Shown piece by piece: positions 33,085 to 40,084 of a DNA stretch of 50,842 nucleotides. Origin of the DNA: an uncultured Fibrobacter sp. (lineage in GTDB: Bacteria; Fibrobacterota; Fibrobacteria; Fibrobacterales; Fibrobacteraceae); assembly GCA_946186895.1 (NCBI GenBank), contig CAMHOW010000001.1, positions 1-50,842 on the forward strand, written 5' to 3'. The position numbers were made by a program, and so were the translations under genes. How positions within the stretch are numbered: the stretch's first letter is position 1; every line of letters begins with the position of its first letter. Under the pieces are notes generated by a model. It was given only the letters and a program-made list of their open reading frames with translations, made no database searches and was not told the DNA's origin.

Positions 33085-33744
33085 TCAATCCCTTATACAG
33101 CGAATAGATAATTGATGTTCGCCAGAGCTATTTATGTTACCAACAACGCCACCGATACCGATTTCATATGCCCCATACGCGTCTTTCATTGTTGACGACC
33201 AAAAATTTCCTCCATAATACATATAAGTTCCCTTCCCTGATTCGTACAGGTATCCACTTGGTATTACAGAAAAACCACAATCATCAGTACCCTTTCCTCG
33301 GCTTTCATCCCACAAAGATGATGTACTTCGTAACCTAAGAGCTGTTGGTTCATCTTGGTATCCACCAACTGTTCCAATCATTTGAGACCATTCTTCATTT
33401 GATGGCAAATGCCATCCAACAGGACATATTGTATCCACTTTATTCCAATCAAGAATATCTGAATCTCCTTCTTGCAACGCGTAAAAACGCCCCCAAAAGT
33501 CGCAATTTAATTCATCGTTGTCATAGCAGGTACTATAATCAACATTGTAATTCAAGTTCTCTGCCATCCAAACCTGGTTGCCAATAGTCGTGTATTTATA
33601 CACTTGCCCGTCACGTTCATCAATGAACGTTCCGCGACCGCTTTCTGGACAGACTTCGCTAGCGTTCCAACTATTGCTATCGTCAGAACACGATGCTAAG
33701 AACGCGGCAAGAGCGATTGACAAAAGAATTTGCCTTACCTTCAT
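33085..33744 (-). CDS. FISUMP-domain lipoprotein inserted in the ton cluster
   Basis: Lipobox LASC (Cys19), then a single FISUMP domain: FIDERDGQVYKYTTIGNQVWMAENL (the family entry strand), CPVGWHLPSNEEW, CGFSVIPSGYL, NFWSSTM and a closing LSIRCIRD. Function unknown. It sits between exbD (8 bases upstream) and a 67-aa ORF plus tonB, an uncommon site because exbD and tonB are normally adjacent. It may be a recent arrival or a surface partner of this Ton system. The region is more AT-rich than its neighbours. Confidence 0.9.
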   Translation of the reverse strand: MKVRQILLSIALAAFLASCSDDSNSWNASEVCPESGRGTFIDERDGQVYKYTTIGNQVWMAENLNYNVDYSTCYDNDELNCDFWGRFYALQEGDSDILDWNKVDTICPVGWHLPSNEEWSQMIGTVGGYQDEPTALRLRSTSSLWDESRGKGTDDCGFSVIPSGYLYESGKGTYMYYGGNFWSSTMKDAYGAYEIGIGGVVGNINSSGEHQLSIRCIRD

Positions 33745-33752
33745 TTTGATAA

Positions 33753-34157
33753 TTACTCCTCCTTATTCGCCGAAATGGAAACCTTGCGGACCTTGGCCAG
33801 GTTGCATTCGTCCAAAATGTCCACCACCACGCCGTTGGGGGCGTCTCGGTCACTTACGATGATCACAGGGCGGTCAGGGGATTCGGCCATCATCTGGCGG
33901 AGCACCGTATTGAGCGTGGTCAAGTTCACCTGAGTCTCGTTGATGTGGATTGTGCCCTGGCGGGTCACACCGATAAGAATACTTTCCTTAGCCAGGTCCT
34001 TCGCGGAGCTTGCCTTGGGCTTGGTCACGTCCACGCCGGTTTCACGGGTAAAGGTAGATGTGACGATAAAGAAGATGAGCAGGATAAAGACCATGTCCAG
34101 CATAGGGGACACGTCTATCTTTCCGCCATCCTGCGAACGTTTACGGATAAAACTCAT
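33753..34157 (-). CDS. exbD: ExbD biopolymer transport protein
   Basis: Inner-membrane proton-channel component that works with ExbB. The 134-aa protein has a single N-terminal helix with the proton-binding Asp21 (IDVSPMLDMVFILLIFF) and a periplasmic domain (IHINETQVNLTTL, RPVIIVSDRDAPNGVVVDIL). The start overlaps the exbB stop by 4 bases (ATGA). It belongs to the TonB2-like cluster. The following gene is a FISUMP lipoprotein rather than tonB. Confidence 0.93.
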   Translation of the reverse strand: MSFIRKRSQDGGKIDVSPMLDMVFILLIFFIVTSTFTRETGVDVTKPKASSAKDLAKESILIGVTRQGTIHINETQVNLTTLNTVLRQMMAESPDRPVIIVSDRDAPNGVVVDILDECNLAKVRKVSISANKEE

Positions 34158-34837
34158 TTTTCCTCCGCAACGGCGACACCGTCCACAACCGGCGTTGCCT
34201 CAAAAACATAAGACTCAAACTTTAGCGCCTCGCTCCAAGCCTGCTTTTCCACGTCTTCCACACGACCCGCCAAGTAGTTGTAGGCAAGCATCAGCGGAAA
34301 CGCCACCAAAAGCCCCGCCTGGGTAGTAAGCAGCGCCTCCGAAATACCGTCGGCCATGAGCACAGGGTTTCCAAAACCAAAAAGCTGGATAGTCTCAAAG
34401 GTATGCACCATGCCCGACACCGTACCGAGCAGCCCAAGCATAGGGGCAAGTGCCGCACAGGTCGAGATAGTCCGCAGGGACTTAGACAAGTTCACCGAAA
34501 TTTGGTGACGGGTCTCTTCCATGGCGTTCCGCACAGCCACAGGTCCCTGGTCTCGATACTTCCGCACATCACAAGCCAACGCATAAAAATAACCGTAGGG
34601 GCGGCGAGCGAGCTTCTTGAAAGCCTCGTCCTCCCCCTTCTTCTCTAAGTTCTTCCAGAAACCGCCCAACACGCCGTTCACGCTACCGCCCTTGAGCATA
34701 AAGTAGTAGCAGTAACGCTCGATCATCAAGAACCATCCGAACCAGCCCAACACAAAGATGGGCGCAAGCACCCACCCTCCCCTAAAGAGGATGCCGAAAG
34801 CCGCCTCGATGACGGATATTTCGCTAACGGTTTCCAC
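34154..34837 (-). CDS. exbB: ExbB/TolQ-family proton channel
   Basis: A 227-aa MotA/TolQ/ExbB protein with three predicted helices: residues 18-38 (WVLAPIFVLGWFGWFLMIE), about 120-145 (TCAALAPMLGLLGTVSGMVHTF) and about 165-190 (ALLTTQAGLLVAFPLMLAYNYL). The APMLGLLGTV and TTQAGLLVA words are the family signature. It forms the motor with ExbD. It lies between the larger TtpC-like ExbB and exbD. Confidence 0.92.
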   Translation of the reverse strand: METVSEISVIEAAFGILFRGGWVLAPIFVLGWFGWFLMIERYCYYFMLKGGSVNGVLGGFWKNLEKKGEDEAFKKLARRPYGYFYALACDVRKYRDQGPVAVRNAMEETRHQISVNLSKSLRTISTCAALAPMLGLLGTVSGMVHTFETIQLFGFGNPVLMADGISEALLTTQAGLLVAFPLMLAYNYLAGRVEDVEKQAWSEALKFESYVFEATPVVDGVAVAEEK

Positions 34838-34850
34838 AGAAACTCCGGCT

Positions 34851-36488
34851 CTATTCCTTGACCGATTCTTTGACCGATTCCCTGACCCATAAGGCGTTCA
34901 GCACCGCAAGGCCGGCGCTTTCCATACGACTCCGCAGGGAATCCGCCATGTTGGTAAGGAAGGTGTGGATCAGCTGCAGCGGGATAGCCACGATAAGGCC
35001 CGCCTCCGTCGTCACGAGGGCGATGGAGATACCCCCCGCAAGGAGCTTCGGGTCAGAAGTCCCGTGCATGGTAATCACATCAAACAGCTCGATCATACCC
35101 ATCACCGTACCCAAAAGACCCAATAGCGGCGCCGTAGAGGCGAACACCGAAATCCAGGTAAGGCCGGACTCGATTTTCGGGACTTCGCGGGCGAACAACT
35201 CTTCCAGCGCCTTCTCCCCCGCTTCACGGCCGGCATAATCCTTCAAAAGTACCGTCTTCAGCACACGGCCCACCTTGCCGATAGATTTCTTCGCATAGGT
35301 GCGGGCCTTCTCCACATCGCCATTCTTCAAAGCCTTCAGAGTGCGGCGCGTGGAAAGTCCGCCAAAGCCCGCAATCAAAAGCCACAGGAACCGCCACAGC
35401 GCTACCAGCAGGCCAAGCCCGAACAGCGTCACGATTGGGTACATCAAAATGCCGCCGTTCCTGAAAAATTCCATCAGGTCGTCTTTCCAGGTGGTCTCCT
35501 GATGGTTCGCCAGCTCGGAGGAAAGTTCCGTACTCAAGAGCACGTCCACCGGCACGTTGACAAAGGCGGAATCCTTGGCATGGGCGAAGGCGGCTTCAAT
35601 CTCTTTCCGGGTCTCGGGCGTCAGGTTTTCTTGCCAGCTGAAACTGCGCTTCTTTTCGCCTGCCACGGGGAGCATCAGGGCCGAAGGCTTGATTCCGGTG
35701 AGGCCGTCGGCGGCGTCCGCAAGTTCCATGGCGTAGAGGCCGCCCAAGCGGAGGCGCATGCCCTGGGCCACGGACCGGCCAAAAACCAGTTCTCCCTGCT
35801 CCATCTGGATTTCGCGGGTAAAGTCCATCTCCGCGCGGGCAGCGTCGAACAGTCCCTTGGCAATGCGGACCGGGTCGTCCTTGTACAGGCCCATTTCCTT
35901 CTTGACCTTGTTCTGGACTTCTACCCGTTCAGAAATCTTGAAGGGGATTCCCTGTTCCTGGAACTTGGCGAGGGTCTCCAGACGCTCCGGGCCCGCCGCA
36001 AGAGACAAAAATTCCGCACGGGCTTTTTCGGCCTGCAGCTTGACCTGCGCCAGGTCTTCCCGGGCCACGCGCACGTCTTCGAAGAGGCGGGCCCGCTCCG
36101 ACATAAGGGCGTCCACCTTCTCCTTGCTTTCGTTATACTTCTCGTTGAAAAGTTCCCGCTCCTGGTTGGCGGTCTCACGGTCTTTCCAGCGGGCGGCAAC
36201 GGCCATGTCCCGCTTTTTGCGGGCTTCTTCCAGGTCGGCCTTGGCGCTGTTCAGTTCGGCACGCTTCTTGACGGCGTCGATATCTGCAGGAGCCTGCTGG
36301 GCAAAGGCTGCGGGAGCAAGCAGGGCGGTAGCTGCGACGAAGAAAAGAACACTCCAACGAATAAAGCGGGGCGTTGCGGGGGCGGCGTCTGAGCCCCTGC
36401 TCGAAGGGGTAGCGAGCGACACGGTGCGAGCGAGGGGAAGGCGTTCCCCTCCAATTCCGAATTCCGAATTCCGAATTCCGATTTTCAT
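34851..36488 (-). CDS. TtpC-like extended ExbB/TolQ protein
   Basis: The C-terminal 200 residues are an ExbB/TolQ domain (GGILMYPIVTLFGLGLLVALW, then SVFASTAPLLGLLGTVMGM and TTEAGLIVAIPLQL). The N-terminal 270 residues are a periplasmic coiled coil (AELNSAKADLEEARKKRD and onwards) behind a signal-like helix (VLFFVAATALLAPAAFA). This design matches TtpC of Vibrio TonB2 systems, a fourth motor component. The ATG at 36488 overlaps the DUF3450 stop (ATGA). The first 45 residues (KIGIRNSEFGIGGERLPLAR and onwards) are encoded by four AATTCCG heptamers and a GC-rich hairpin cassette, so they look like a repeat insertion. Confidence 0.85.
   Translation of the reverse strand: MKIGIRNSEFGIGGERLPLARTVSLATPSSRGSDAAPATPRFIRWSVLFFVAATALLAPAAFAQQAPADIDAVKKRAELNSAKADLEEARKKRDMAVAARWKDRETANQERELFNEKYNESKEKVDALMSERARLFEDVRVAREDLAQVKLQAEKARAEFLSLAAGPERLETLAKFQEQGIPFKISERVEVQNKVKKEMGLYKDDPVRIAKGLFDAARAEMDFTREIQMEQGELVFGRSVAQGMRLRLGGLYAMELADAADGLTGIKPSALMLPVAGEKKRSFSWQENLTPETRKEIEAAFAHAKDSAFVNVPVDVLLSTELSSELANHQETTWKDDLMEFFRNGGILMYPIVTLFGLGLLVALWRFLWLLIAGFGGLSTRRTLKALKNGDVEKARTYAKKSIGKVGRVLKTVLLKDYAGREAGEKALEELFAREVPKIESGLTWISVFASTAPLLGLLGTVMGMIELFDVITMHGTSDPKLLAGGISIALVTTEAGLIVAIPLQLIHTFLTNMADSLRSRMESAGLAVLNALWVRESVKESVKE
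36366..36450. repeat. GC-rich hairpin cassette inside the TtpC-like coding sequence
   Basis: Contains GGGGCGTTGCGGGGG (36368-36382), whose exact reverse complement is at 39763-39777, a CCCCT...AGGGG hairpin near 36394-36410, and AGGGGAA-ggcg-TTCCCCT (36433-36450), nearly identical to 743-763. The same ingredients make up the intergenic cassette at 39.7 kb. Confidence 0.65.
36453..36480. repeat. AATTCCG tandem repeat, four perfect heptamers
   Basis: Four exact copies with no gap, starting five bases inside the TtpC-like gene after its ATG (36486-36488, minus strand). Seven is not a multiple of three, so gain or loss of a unit would shift the reading frame. Confidence 0.9.
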
Positions 36489-37282
36489 CACAGCCCCTCC
36501 TTCGGAACGACCACGGGAATGGTCACCAGCCTCGGGGCGGTCTTGCCTTCGGCCACCTTCATCACGTCCTTCAGGGCGGTTCGCATGGCGAGGTTGTCGG
36601 AGACGTTGTTCCAGCGGTAGGTGCCGTCGGCCCCGCGGGAGAGCCACAGCACGTCGTTGCCGTCGTTACTCACAAAGATGCTCTCCACTGCGCCGTAGCG
36701 GAGGTAGGTGCCGGGCACGCTGCGGGCGTCCACCTGCAAGAATCCCTTGTAGACTTCGGTGGTGTAGCCCAGGCGGATACGGTCATAAAAGATTTCCAGG
36801 GTGCGGTTCAGGGCGTCGTCCGCCTCGATGAGGCCCTTGTGGAGCTGGCCCGCGATTTCCTGGACGCTCTTGATGGCTTCTTCGTTGCGGTAGGGGAAGT
36901 CGGATTCAAAGACGGGGGCCAGGGAGTCAATAACTTTTGCGAGGGTCTCGCCGTACTTGGCCTTGCGGCCCTCGAACCAGCGGACAGTGCCTGCGGTTTT
37001 CTGGCGGGCCTCGGCAAGGTGGGACAGTTCCGCCTTCAAGGAGTCGATTTCCGCCTTCAGGGTCTTGTTCTGGGTGGCCAGGGCCTGGACCTTCTTGCGG
37101 CCCACTTCCACGAATTCGGCGTGGCGCTTCTTCTCGGTGTCATGGAGCGACTTCTCACGTGCGGTTTCCGCCTCCACCGCCTTGATCTGGCGACGGACGG
37201 ACTCCACCGTTTCCTGGGCAAACGCCGCAGGTGCGAGCAAGGCCGCACAAAGGAACAACTTGCTAAAAAAATGGATTTTCAT
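36488..37282 (-). CDS. DUF3450 periplasmic coiled-coil protein
   Basis: Signal peptide (FLCAALLAPAAFA, cleavage about residue 22), then a long coiled coil (residues 25-110: IKAVEAETAREKSLHDTEKK and onwards) and a globular part with RIRLGYTTEVYKGFLQ, YLRYGAVESIFV and LWLSRGADGTYRW, the usual DUF3450 end. DUF3450 proteins begin TonB2/TtpC clusters in Vibrio and Shewanella relatives. The start MKIHFF at 37282 is preferred over an upstream ATG at 37318. First gene of the minus-strand cluster that continues to tonB and the TPR gene. Confidence 0.85.
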   Translation of the reverse strand: MKIHFFSKLFLCAALLAPAAFAQETVESVRRQIKAVEAETAREKSLHDTEKKRHAEFVEVGRKKVQALATQNKTLKAEIDSLKAELSHLAEARQKTAGTVRWFEGRKAKYGETLAKVIDSLAPVFESDFPYRNEEAIKSVQEIAGQLHKGLIEADDALNRTLEIFYDRIRLGYTTEVYKGFLQVDARSVPGTYLRYGAVESIFVSNDGNDVLWLSRGADGTYRWNNVSDNLAMRTALKDVMKVAEGKTAPRLVTIPVVVPKEGL

Positions 37283-37324
37283 AGGCGAAAAATACAAAAA
37301 AGGGCTTTGAAAAGGCAAAAAAAC

Positions 37325-37337
37325 TTATCTTTTGAAG
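37325..37337 (+). promoter_or_regulatory. -10-like box 7 nt before a GTG start
   Basis: TTATCT (37325-37330), seven bases, then GTG at 37338. The pattern helps choose this start over TTG at 37332. Confidence 0.3.
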
Positions 37338-37946
37338 GTGAACAAGGCGTCTTTTACCCTTATTTTAGCCCTATTCCTGCTTGGCGGCCAAGCCTTCGCC
37401 CAAGAGGACTCCATTTTTGCGGATTTCTGTTTTTACAACAGCTCCGAACTCGAACCCAGCGAAAGCGGCATTTCCCTCCACGCCTACAAGAAATACAACT
37501 CCTTCAAAGTCAACATCTCCGCAGCGAGTAACAGTTACTTCACCAGTTTCAGCATTTCCATCCCTGCCATAGAGAAAAAGGTCACCCTATTGCAAGGCTT
37601 TGAATACATGAGTGGTGGCGGCGGTCTATGTATAAAGCACGTGACCTCCATCAAGAAAGACGGTAAACTGGAGTGCCGTACAGTTCCAGGGAATTGCGCG
37701 GCCACCCCTCGCGAATCCTCTTTTGAAATATTTGAAAGGCCCCTGATTTCTTTTAACTCGAAAGACTCCCTGAAACTGAAACAGTTCTACGGAAAGACCT
37801 TACCCCTGCATTGGGAATACAGTTACAGCATGAATCCCCAAAAGCAAAAGATTGTCGGAGACTACATCATCTACATCTCCGGAGCCTGTACAAAGGAACA
37901 ACTAGAAGCCATCAAGAAATCCTTGAAGGCTGACAAAGAGAATTGA
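37338..37946 (+). CDS. Small secreted protein, unassigned
   Basis: Signal peptide ASFTLILALFLLGGQAFAQ, then about 180 residues with an immunoglobulin-like strand pattern (VNISAASNSYFTSFSISIPAIEKKV, cited in part) and four to five cysteines (FCFYN, LCIKH, LECRT, GNCA, GACT) that could form disulfides. No family recognised. Start uncertain: GTG at 37338 (seven bases after TTATCT) or TTG two codons earlier. It is divergent from the DUF3450 gene with 55 bases between. Confidence 0.6.
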   Translation: MNKASFTLILALFLLGGQAFAQEDSIFADFCFYNSSELEPSESGISLHAYKKYNSFKVNISAASNSYFTSFSISIPAIEKKVTLLQGFEYMSGGGGLCIKHVTSIKKDGKLECRTVPGNCAATPRESSFEIFERPLISFNSKDSLKLKQFYGKTLPLHWEYSYSMNPQKQKIVGDYIIYISGACTKEQLEAIKKSLKADKEN

Positions 37947-38055
37947 TTTTGAACTTTTTTACCCGACAATATCCATTAAGTCGTAATACATAAGGCGAGT
38001 ATGGGGGTCTAGATTGTCATTATGCGTGCATATGACAACATCGGCTCAGCTATGT

Positions 38056-38073
38056 CAGACTGCAAGCAGTCTG
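38056..38073. repeat. Perfect 8-bp hairpin CAGACTGC-aa-GCAGTCTG
   Basis: Intergenic hairpin 20 bases before palindromic element C. No T-run follows, so it is probably another structured repeat rather than a terminator. Nothing else is recognised in 37947-38093. Confidence 0.6.
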
Positions 38074-38093
38074 CCGCAGCATTCGCCTCGTGT

Positions 38094-38129
38094 GTCATTG
38101 CGAGGCCGTTAGGCCGTGGCAATCTCTTT
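38094..38129 (+). repeat. CATTGCGAG palindromic element, copy C, left of the GIY-YIG gene
   Basis: Plus strand: TCATTGCGAG, inner hairpin GCC-gtta-GGC, then GTGGCAATCTCTTTCC. It ends about 5 bases before the stop codon of the GIY-YIG gene and faces it as the left arm of an inverted pair with copy D. Confidence 0.85.
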
Positions 38130-38135
38130 CCTAAT

Positions 38136-38417
38136 TTATAGACAATCTTCAAATAAATCTTTCCATTGGGGATTTAGCGATTCTATCAGTTCAATCTTTT
38201 TTTTCCTATTACCAGCTTTTATCTGTTTTTCTCTTTGTATTGCATCCTTTATATCTTGAAAATATTCGCAATACCCTAATTTCGTGACATTGTATCTTGC
38301 GGTAAAACCTTGCAGTCTTTGCTTATGTTCAACCATTCTTTTGCACAAATCGCTTGTCACGCCTGTATAAAGAACACCGCGAGGCCTATTGAAGAGGATA
38401 TATACCGTAGGTTTCAT
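38136..38417 (-). CDS. GIY-YIG family endonuclease, flanked by inverted palindromic elements
   Basis: A 93-aa single-domain GIY-YIG nuclease. The catalytic words are VYIL and LYTGVTSDLCKRMVEH (Tyr, Gly and Arg conserved), followed by GFTARYNVTKLGYCEYF, AIQREKQIKAGNRKKKIELIE with the metal-binding Glu, and NPQWKDLFED at the end. The longer ORF to 38765 reads through a palindrome and another gene, so MKPTVYIL at 38417 is chosen. Palindromic element C lies 6 bases past its stop and element D 15 bases before its start, in inverted orientation, giving a unit of about 375 bases (38094-38465) that looks like a small mobile element. Confidence 0.88.
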   Translation of the reverse strand: MKPTVYILFNRPRGVLYTGVTSDLCKRMVEHKQRLQGFTARYNVTKLGYCEYFQDIKDAIQREKQIKAGNRKKKIELIESLNPQWKDLFEDCL

Positions 38418-38431
38418 AAAATACGGGATAG

Positions 38432-38465
38432 AGATTGCTTCGGGGTACATACCCCTCGCAATGAC
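38432..38465 (-). repeat. CATTGCGAG palindromic element, copy D, right of the GIY-YIG gene
   Basis: Minus strand: GTCATTGCGAG, inner hairpin GGGGT-atgt-ACCCC, then GAAGCAATCTCTATCC. Inverted relative to copy C, with the GIY-YIG gene between them. Confidence 0.85.
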
Positions 38466-38487
38466 AACAATAATTTGCCCATTAATC

Positions 38488-38706
38488 CTATACGGTTCTG
38501 AAGCATGGGTCGATACCTCCGTTGGCCGCTTCGCGGGCACGCATCTTTGCCATGCCACGCTCATAAGCCTTTTTGAAAAGTTCGTAATTCCGTTGGATGC
38601 GGGCACGAACTTCCGGAGGTTCCGGGTGCCGCTCTTCCATACGGGCCAAAAACCGGCGAGCATCCTCGCCGAACAAAATAGGGGTCTCTCGAATTTCGCG
38701 AGCCAT
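38488..38706 (-). CDS. Small charged protein, antitoxin-like
   Basis: 72 aa: MAREIRETPILFGEDARRFL, then a Glu/Arg-rich helical stretch ending near AKMRAREAANG. Proteins with the opening KEIKETPVLxGEDAxRF are common as small hypothetical partners in bacterial accessory loci, often antitoxin-like, but I cannot name a family. GAGG lies upstream of the ATG at 38706, and a perfect CTGGCC-aaa-GGCCAG hairpin (38736-38750) lies in the leader. The expected downstream partner is missing: the GIY-YIG unit now occupies that place. Confidence 0.6.
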   Translation of the reverse strand: MAREIRETPILFGEDARRFLARMEERHPEPPEVRARIQRNYELFKKAYERGMAKMRAREAANGGIDPCFRTV

Positions 38707-38735
38707 GTTTCCTCTTTTGTTATACCATATAGAAA

Positions 38736-38750
38736 CTGGCCAAAGGCCAG
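38736..38750. repeat. CTGGCC-aaa-GGCCAG leader hairpin
   Basis: Perfect 6-bp stem with a 3-base loop, 30 bases upstream of the 72-aa gene start on the minus strand. Confidence 0.5.
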
Positions 38751-38799
38751 GCGGCAACCAGTCAAGTCGGTTCCATTGCCCTAAATATACACAAAGTCA

Positions 38800-38832
38800 A
38801 AGCAAAAAACAAGCCCCCAAACAAAGGGCTTG
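38800..38832 (-). terminator. Terminator of the toxin-antitoxin operon
   Basis: CAAGCCC (38810-38816) and GGGCTTG (38826-38832) pair. On the minus strand the stem is followed by TTTTTTGCTTTG. It lies 67 bases downstream of the antitoxin-like gene. Confidence 0.7.
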
Positions 38833-38898
38833 CATTTTGTCAACAACTGTTGCTAGAACAATATGAAAATTACCTGTGTTACTACTAGGGAACAGTTC

Positions 38899-39210
38899 TC
38901 ACAAATTTGCGCTGATGGCGATTTTCATCAGGGCCGCAAAGTCTAATTTCTTGTCCCTAGCGTAGGACAAAAACTCCTTTTCCTCTTTCGTAACGCGAAT
39001 CTGAAATTTTAAGGGCGAAGCAAATTTCGTCCTGCGCCCAGCATTTTCACGGGCACCGCCATGTCCGAACTTCTTCTCGTACAGGGCAAGGCCCGACCTT
39101 TTCCGATACTCCCTCTCGGAGATGACCTTTTCACCCTTAGCAACTTCCGATTCCTTCTTCTTGAAAACAAAGCCCTCGGAATCCTTCACATAGACATACG
39201 GCATTCTCAA
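38899..39210 (-). CDS. Putative antitoxin (RHH-like C-terminus)
   Basis: 103 aa, basic. Residues 65-100 (LKFQIRVTKEEKEFLSYARDKK) look like a ribbon-helix-helix or helical DNA-binding element (IRVTKEEKEFL is typical of RHH antitoxins). The middle is Gly/Arg rich (GHGGARENAGRRTKF). Its start overlaps the stop of the upstream RelE/Gp49-like gene by 4 bases, giving a toxin-first module. The exact family is not certain. Confidence 0.65.
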   Translation of the reverse strand: MRMPYVYVKDSEGFVFKKKESEVAKGEKVISEREYRKRSGLALYEKKFGHGGARENAGRRTKFASPLKFQIRVTKEEKEFLSYARDKKLDFAALMKIAISANL

Positions 39211-39503
39211 ATCTCCTTCAGACGTTGCTTGGCAAGTTTGATTTTATCCTTCGGTGTCTTTTGCGTCTTCTTAACGAAAACAACTCCGATAACGACAATC
39301 GCACCCGCCTTGTATTTGAACAGGGAACGGAGTTCGTTAGACTTGATTTCAAAGATTTCTCTTTGAATCGGTCTCACTCGAACAAACTCGATACCCTGTC
39401 TTTCAATGGTTTCATACTCCTTGTTGAGAAGGTCCTGTTGAGATTGCTCCAAGGACTTAATTTCATTTTCAGCCGCCGGCAATTTTTCTACAGAGAACTT
39501 CAT
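39207..39503 (-). CDS. RelE/HigB-like toxin (phage Gp49-like)
   Basis: 98 aa with the Gp49-like (PF05973-type) ending: IFEIKSNELRSLFKYKAGAIVVIGVVFVKKTQKTPKDKIKLAKQR, of which the diagnostic words are LRSLFKY, FVKKTQKTP and AKQRL. Such proteins are ribosome-dependent mRNA interferases neutralised by an adjacent antitoxin. First gene of a minus-strand pair that ends at the terminator near 38.8 kb. The upstream TAAATT box lies only 5 bases from the ATG. Confidence 0.82.
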   Translation of the reverse strand: MKFSVEKLPAAENEIKSLEQSQQDLLNKEYETIERQGIEFVRVRPIQREIFEIKSNELRSLFKYKAGAIVVIGVVFVKKTQKTPKDKIKLAKQRLKEI

Positions 39504-39613
39504 ATCAGAATTTAGTTAAAAGATTTGATTTTGTCAACATATTCAAAACACGCAAGAACTTGTTCATAAGTACCTCTTTTCCCGATTTGAAGAGGCAAAT
39601 TTATAAACGAAAA

Positions 39614-39640
39614 GAGGGAAAAGCGACTTTTCCCTTAATT
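39614..39640. terminator. GGGAAAAG-cga-CTTTTCCC hairpin
   Basis: Perfect 8-bp stem (39616-39634) followed by TTAATTT on the plus strand. It lies upstream of the toxin gene and is terminator-like in either direction; its role is unknown. Confidence 0.5.
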
Positions 39641-39641
39641 T

Positions 39642-39678
39642 GGCAAACAACTGTTGTCAATTTAGCGCATTATGCAAC
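39642..39678 (-). repeat. 37-nt repeat GTTGCATAATGC-N10-CAACAGTTGTTTGCC
   Basis: Exactly 37 bases, matching 49251-49287 at 26 of the 27 non-spacer positions. The 3' part is palindromic (ACAACTGTTGT). Confidence 0.75.
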
Positions 39679-39704
39679 TATAGTTTACATATTTCTCATG
39701 AGAA

Positions 39705-39777
39705 GGGGGAAGCCTCCCCCTCGGTTGGGCCAGGCCCAACCTACCCTCTCTAGCGGGGGACTCCCCCGCAACGCCCC
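39705..39777. repeat. Three-hairpin GC cassette
   Basis: GGGGGA-agcc-TCCCCC (39705-39720), GGTTGGGC-cag-GCCCAACC (39723-39741) and GCGGGGG-act-CCCCCGC (39753-39769) in a row, ending in CCCCCGCAACGCCCC, which recurs inverted at 36368-36382. Related copies lie at 43208-43328. Confidence 0.8.
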
Positions 39778-40084
39778 ATAAAAAAAAGAGAGCCAAGCGA
39801 GATTACTCGACGCACCGCATAAAGGCAGCACTCTTGACCCTAATATTCTAAAGATAACATTATGTTTCGCCATCGTCAACACCATTCGCAATCCTCTTTC
39901 GCTCGATATGTTGCAAAAAGCGTGCCAACTACGAAAACGGCGATTTCAAACAAATTTCGCCATTGACGCAAAAAAGAGAAATTGATTAATCACTTTTTAA
40001 GCAGTGATTAATGACTAAAAGTATTTGAAAATTAAAGGGGGAAGCCGCCCCTAAAACCCTGTTAATGCAAGCGAAAATTTTTTG
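39778..40084. other. Intergenic region with two further hairpins
   Basis: No gene recognised. ATTAATCACT (39985-39994) and AGTGATTAAT (40003-40012) form a perfect 10-bp inverted repeat that could be an operator or recombination site. AGGGG...CCCCT (40036-40052) is another member of the GGGGGAAGCC hairpin family. Confidence 0.5.

Noticed and set aside
34851..36647. 598-aa version of the TtpC-like protein
   Set aside because: The extra 53 residues overlap the DUF3450 gene; the ATG overlapping its TGA is the coupled start.
35502..36831. Plus-strand ORFs of 296 and 357 aa opposite the TtpC-like gene
   Set aside because: Antisense shadows; the minus strand carries clear ExbB and DUF3450 domains with coupled starts.
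38136..38765. 209-aa version of the GIY-YIG protein
   Set aside because: The first 116 codons run through a palindromic repeat and antiparallel to nothing conserved; the family start is MKPTVYIL.
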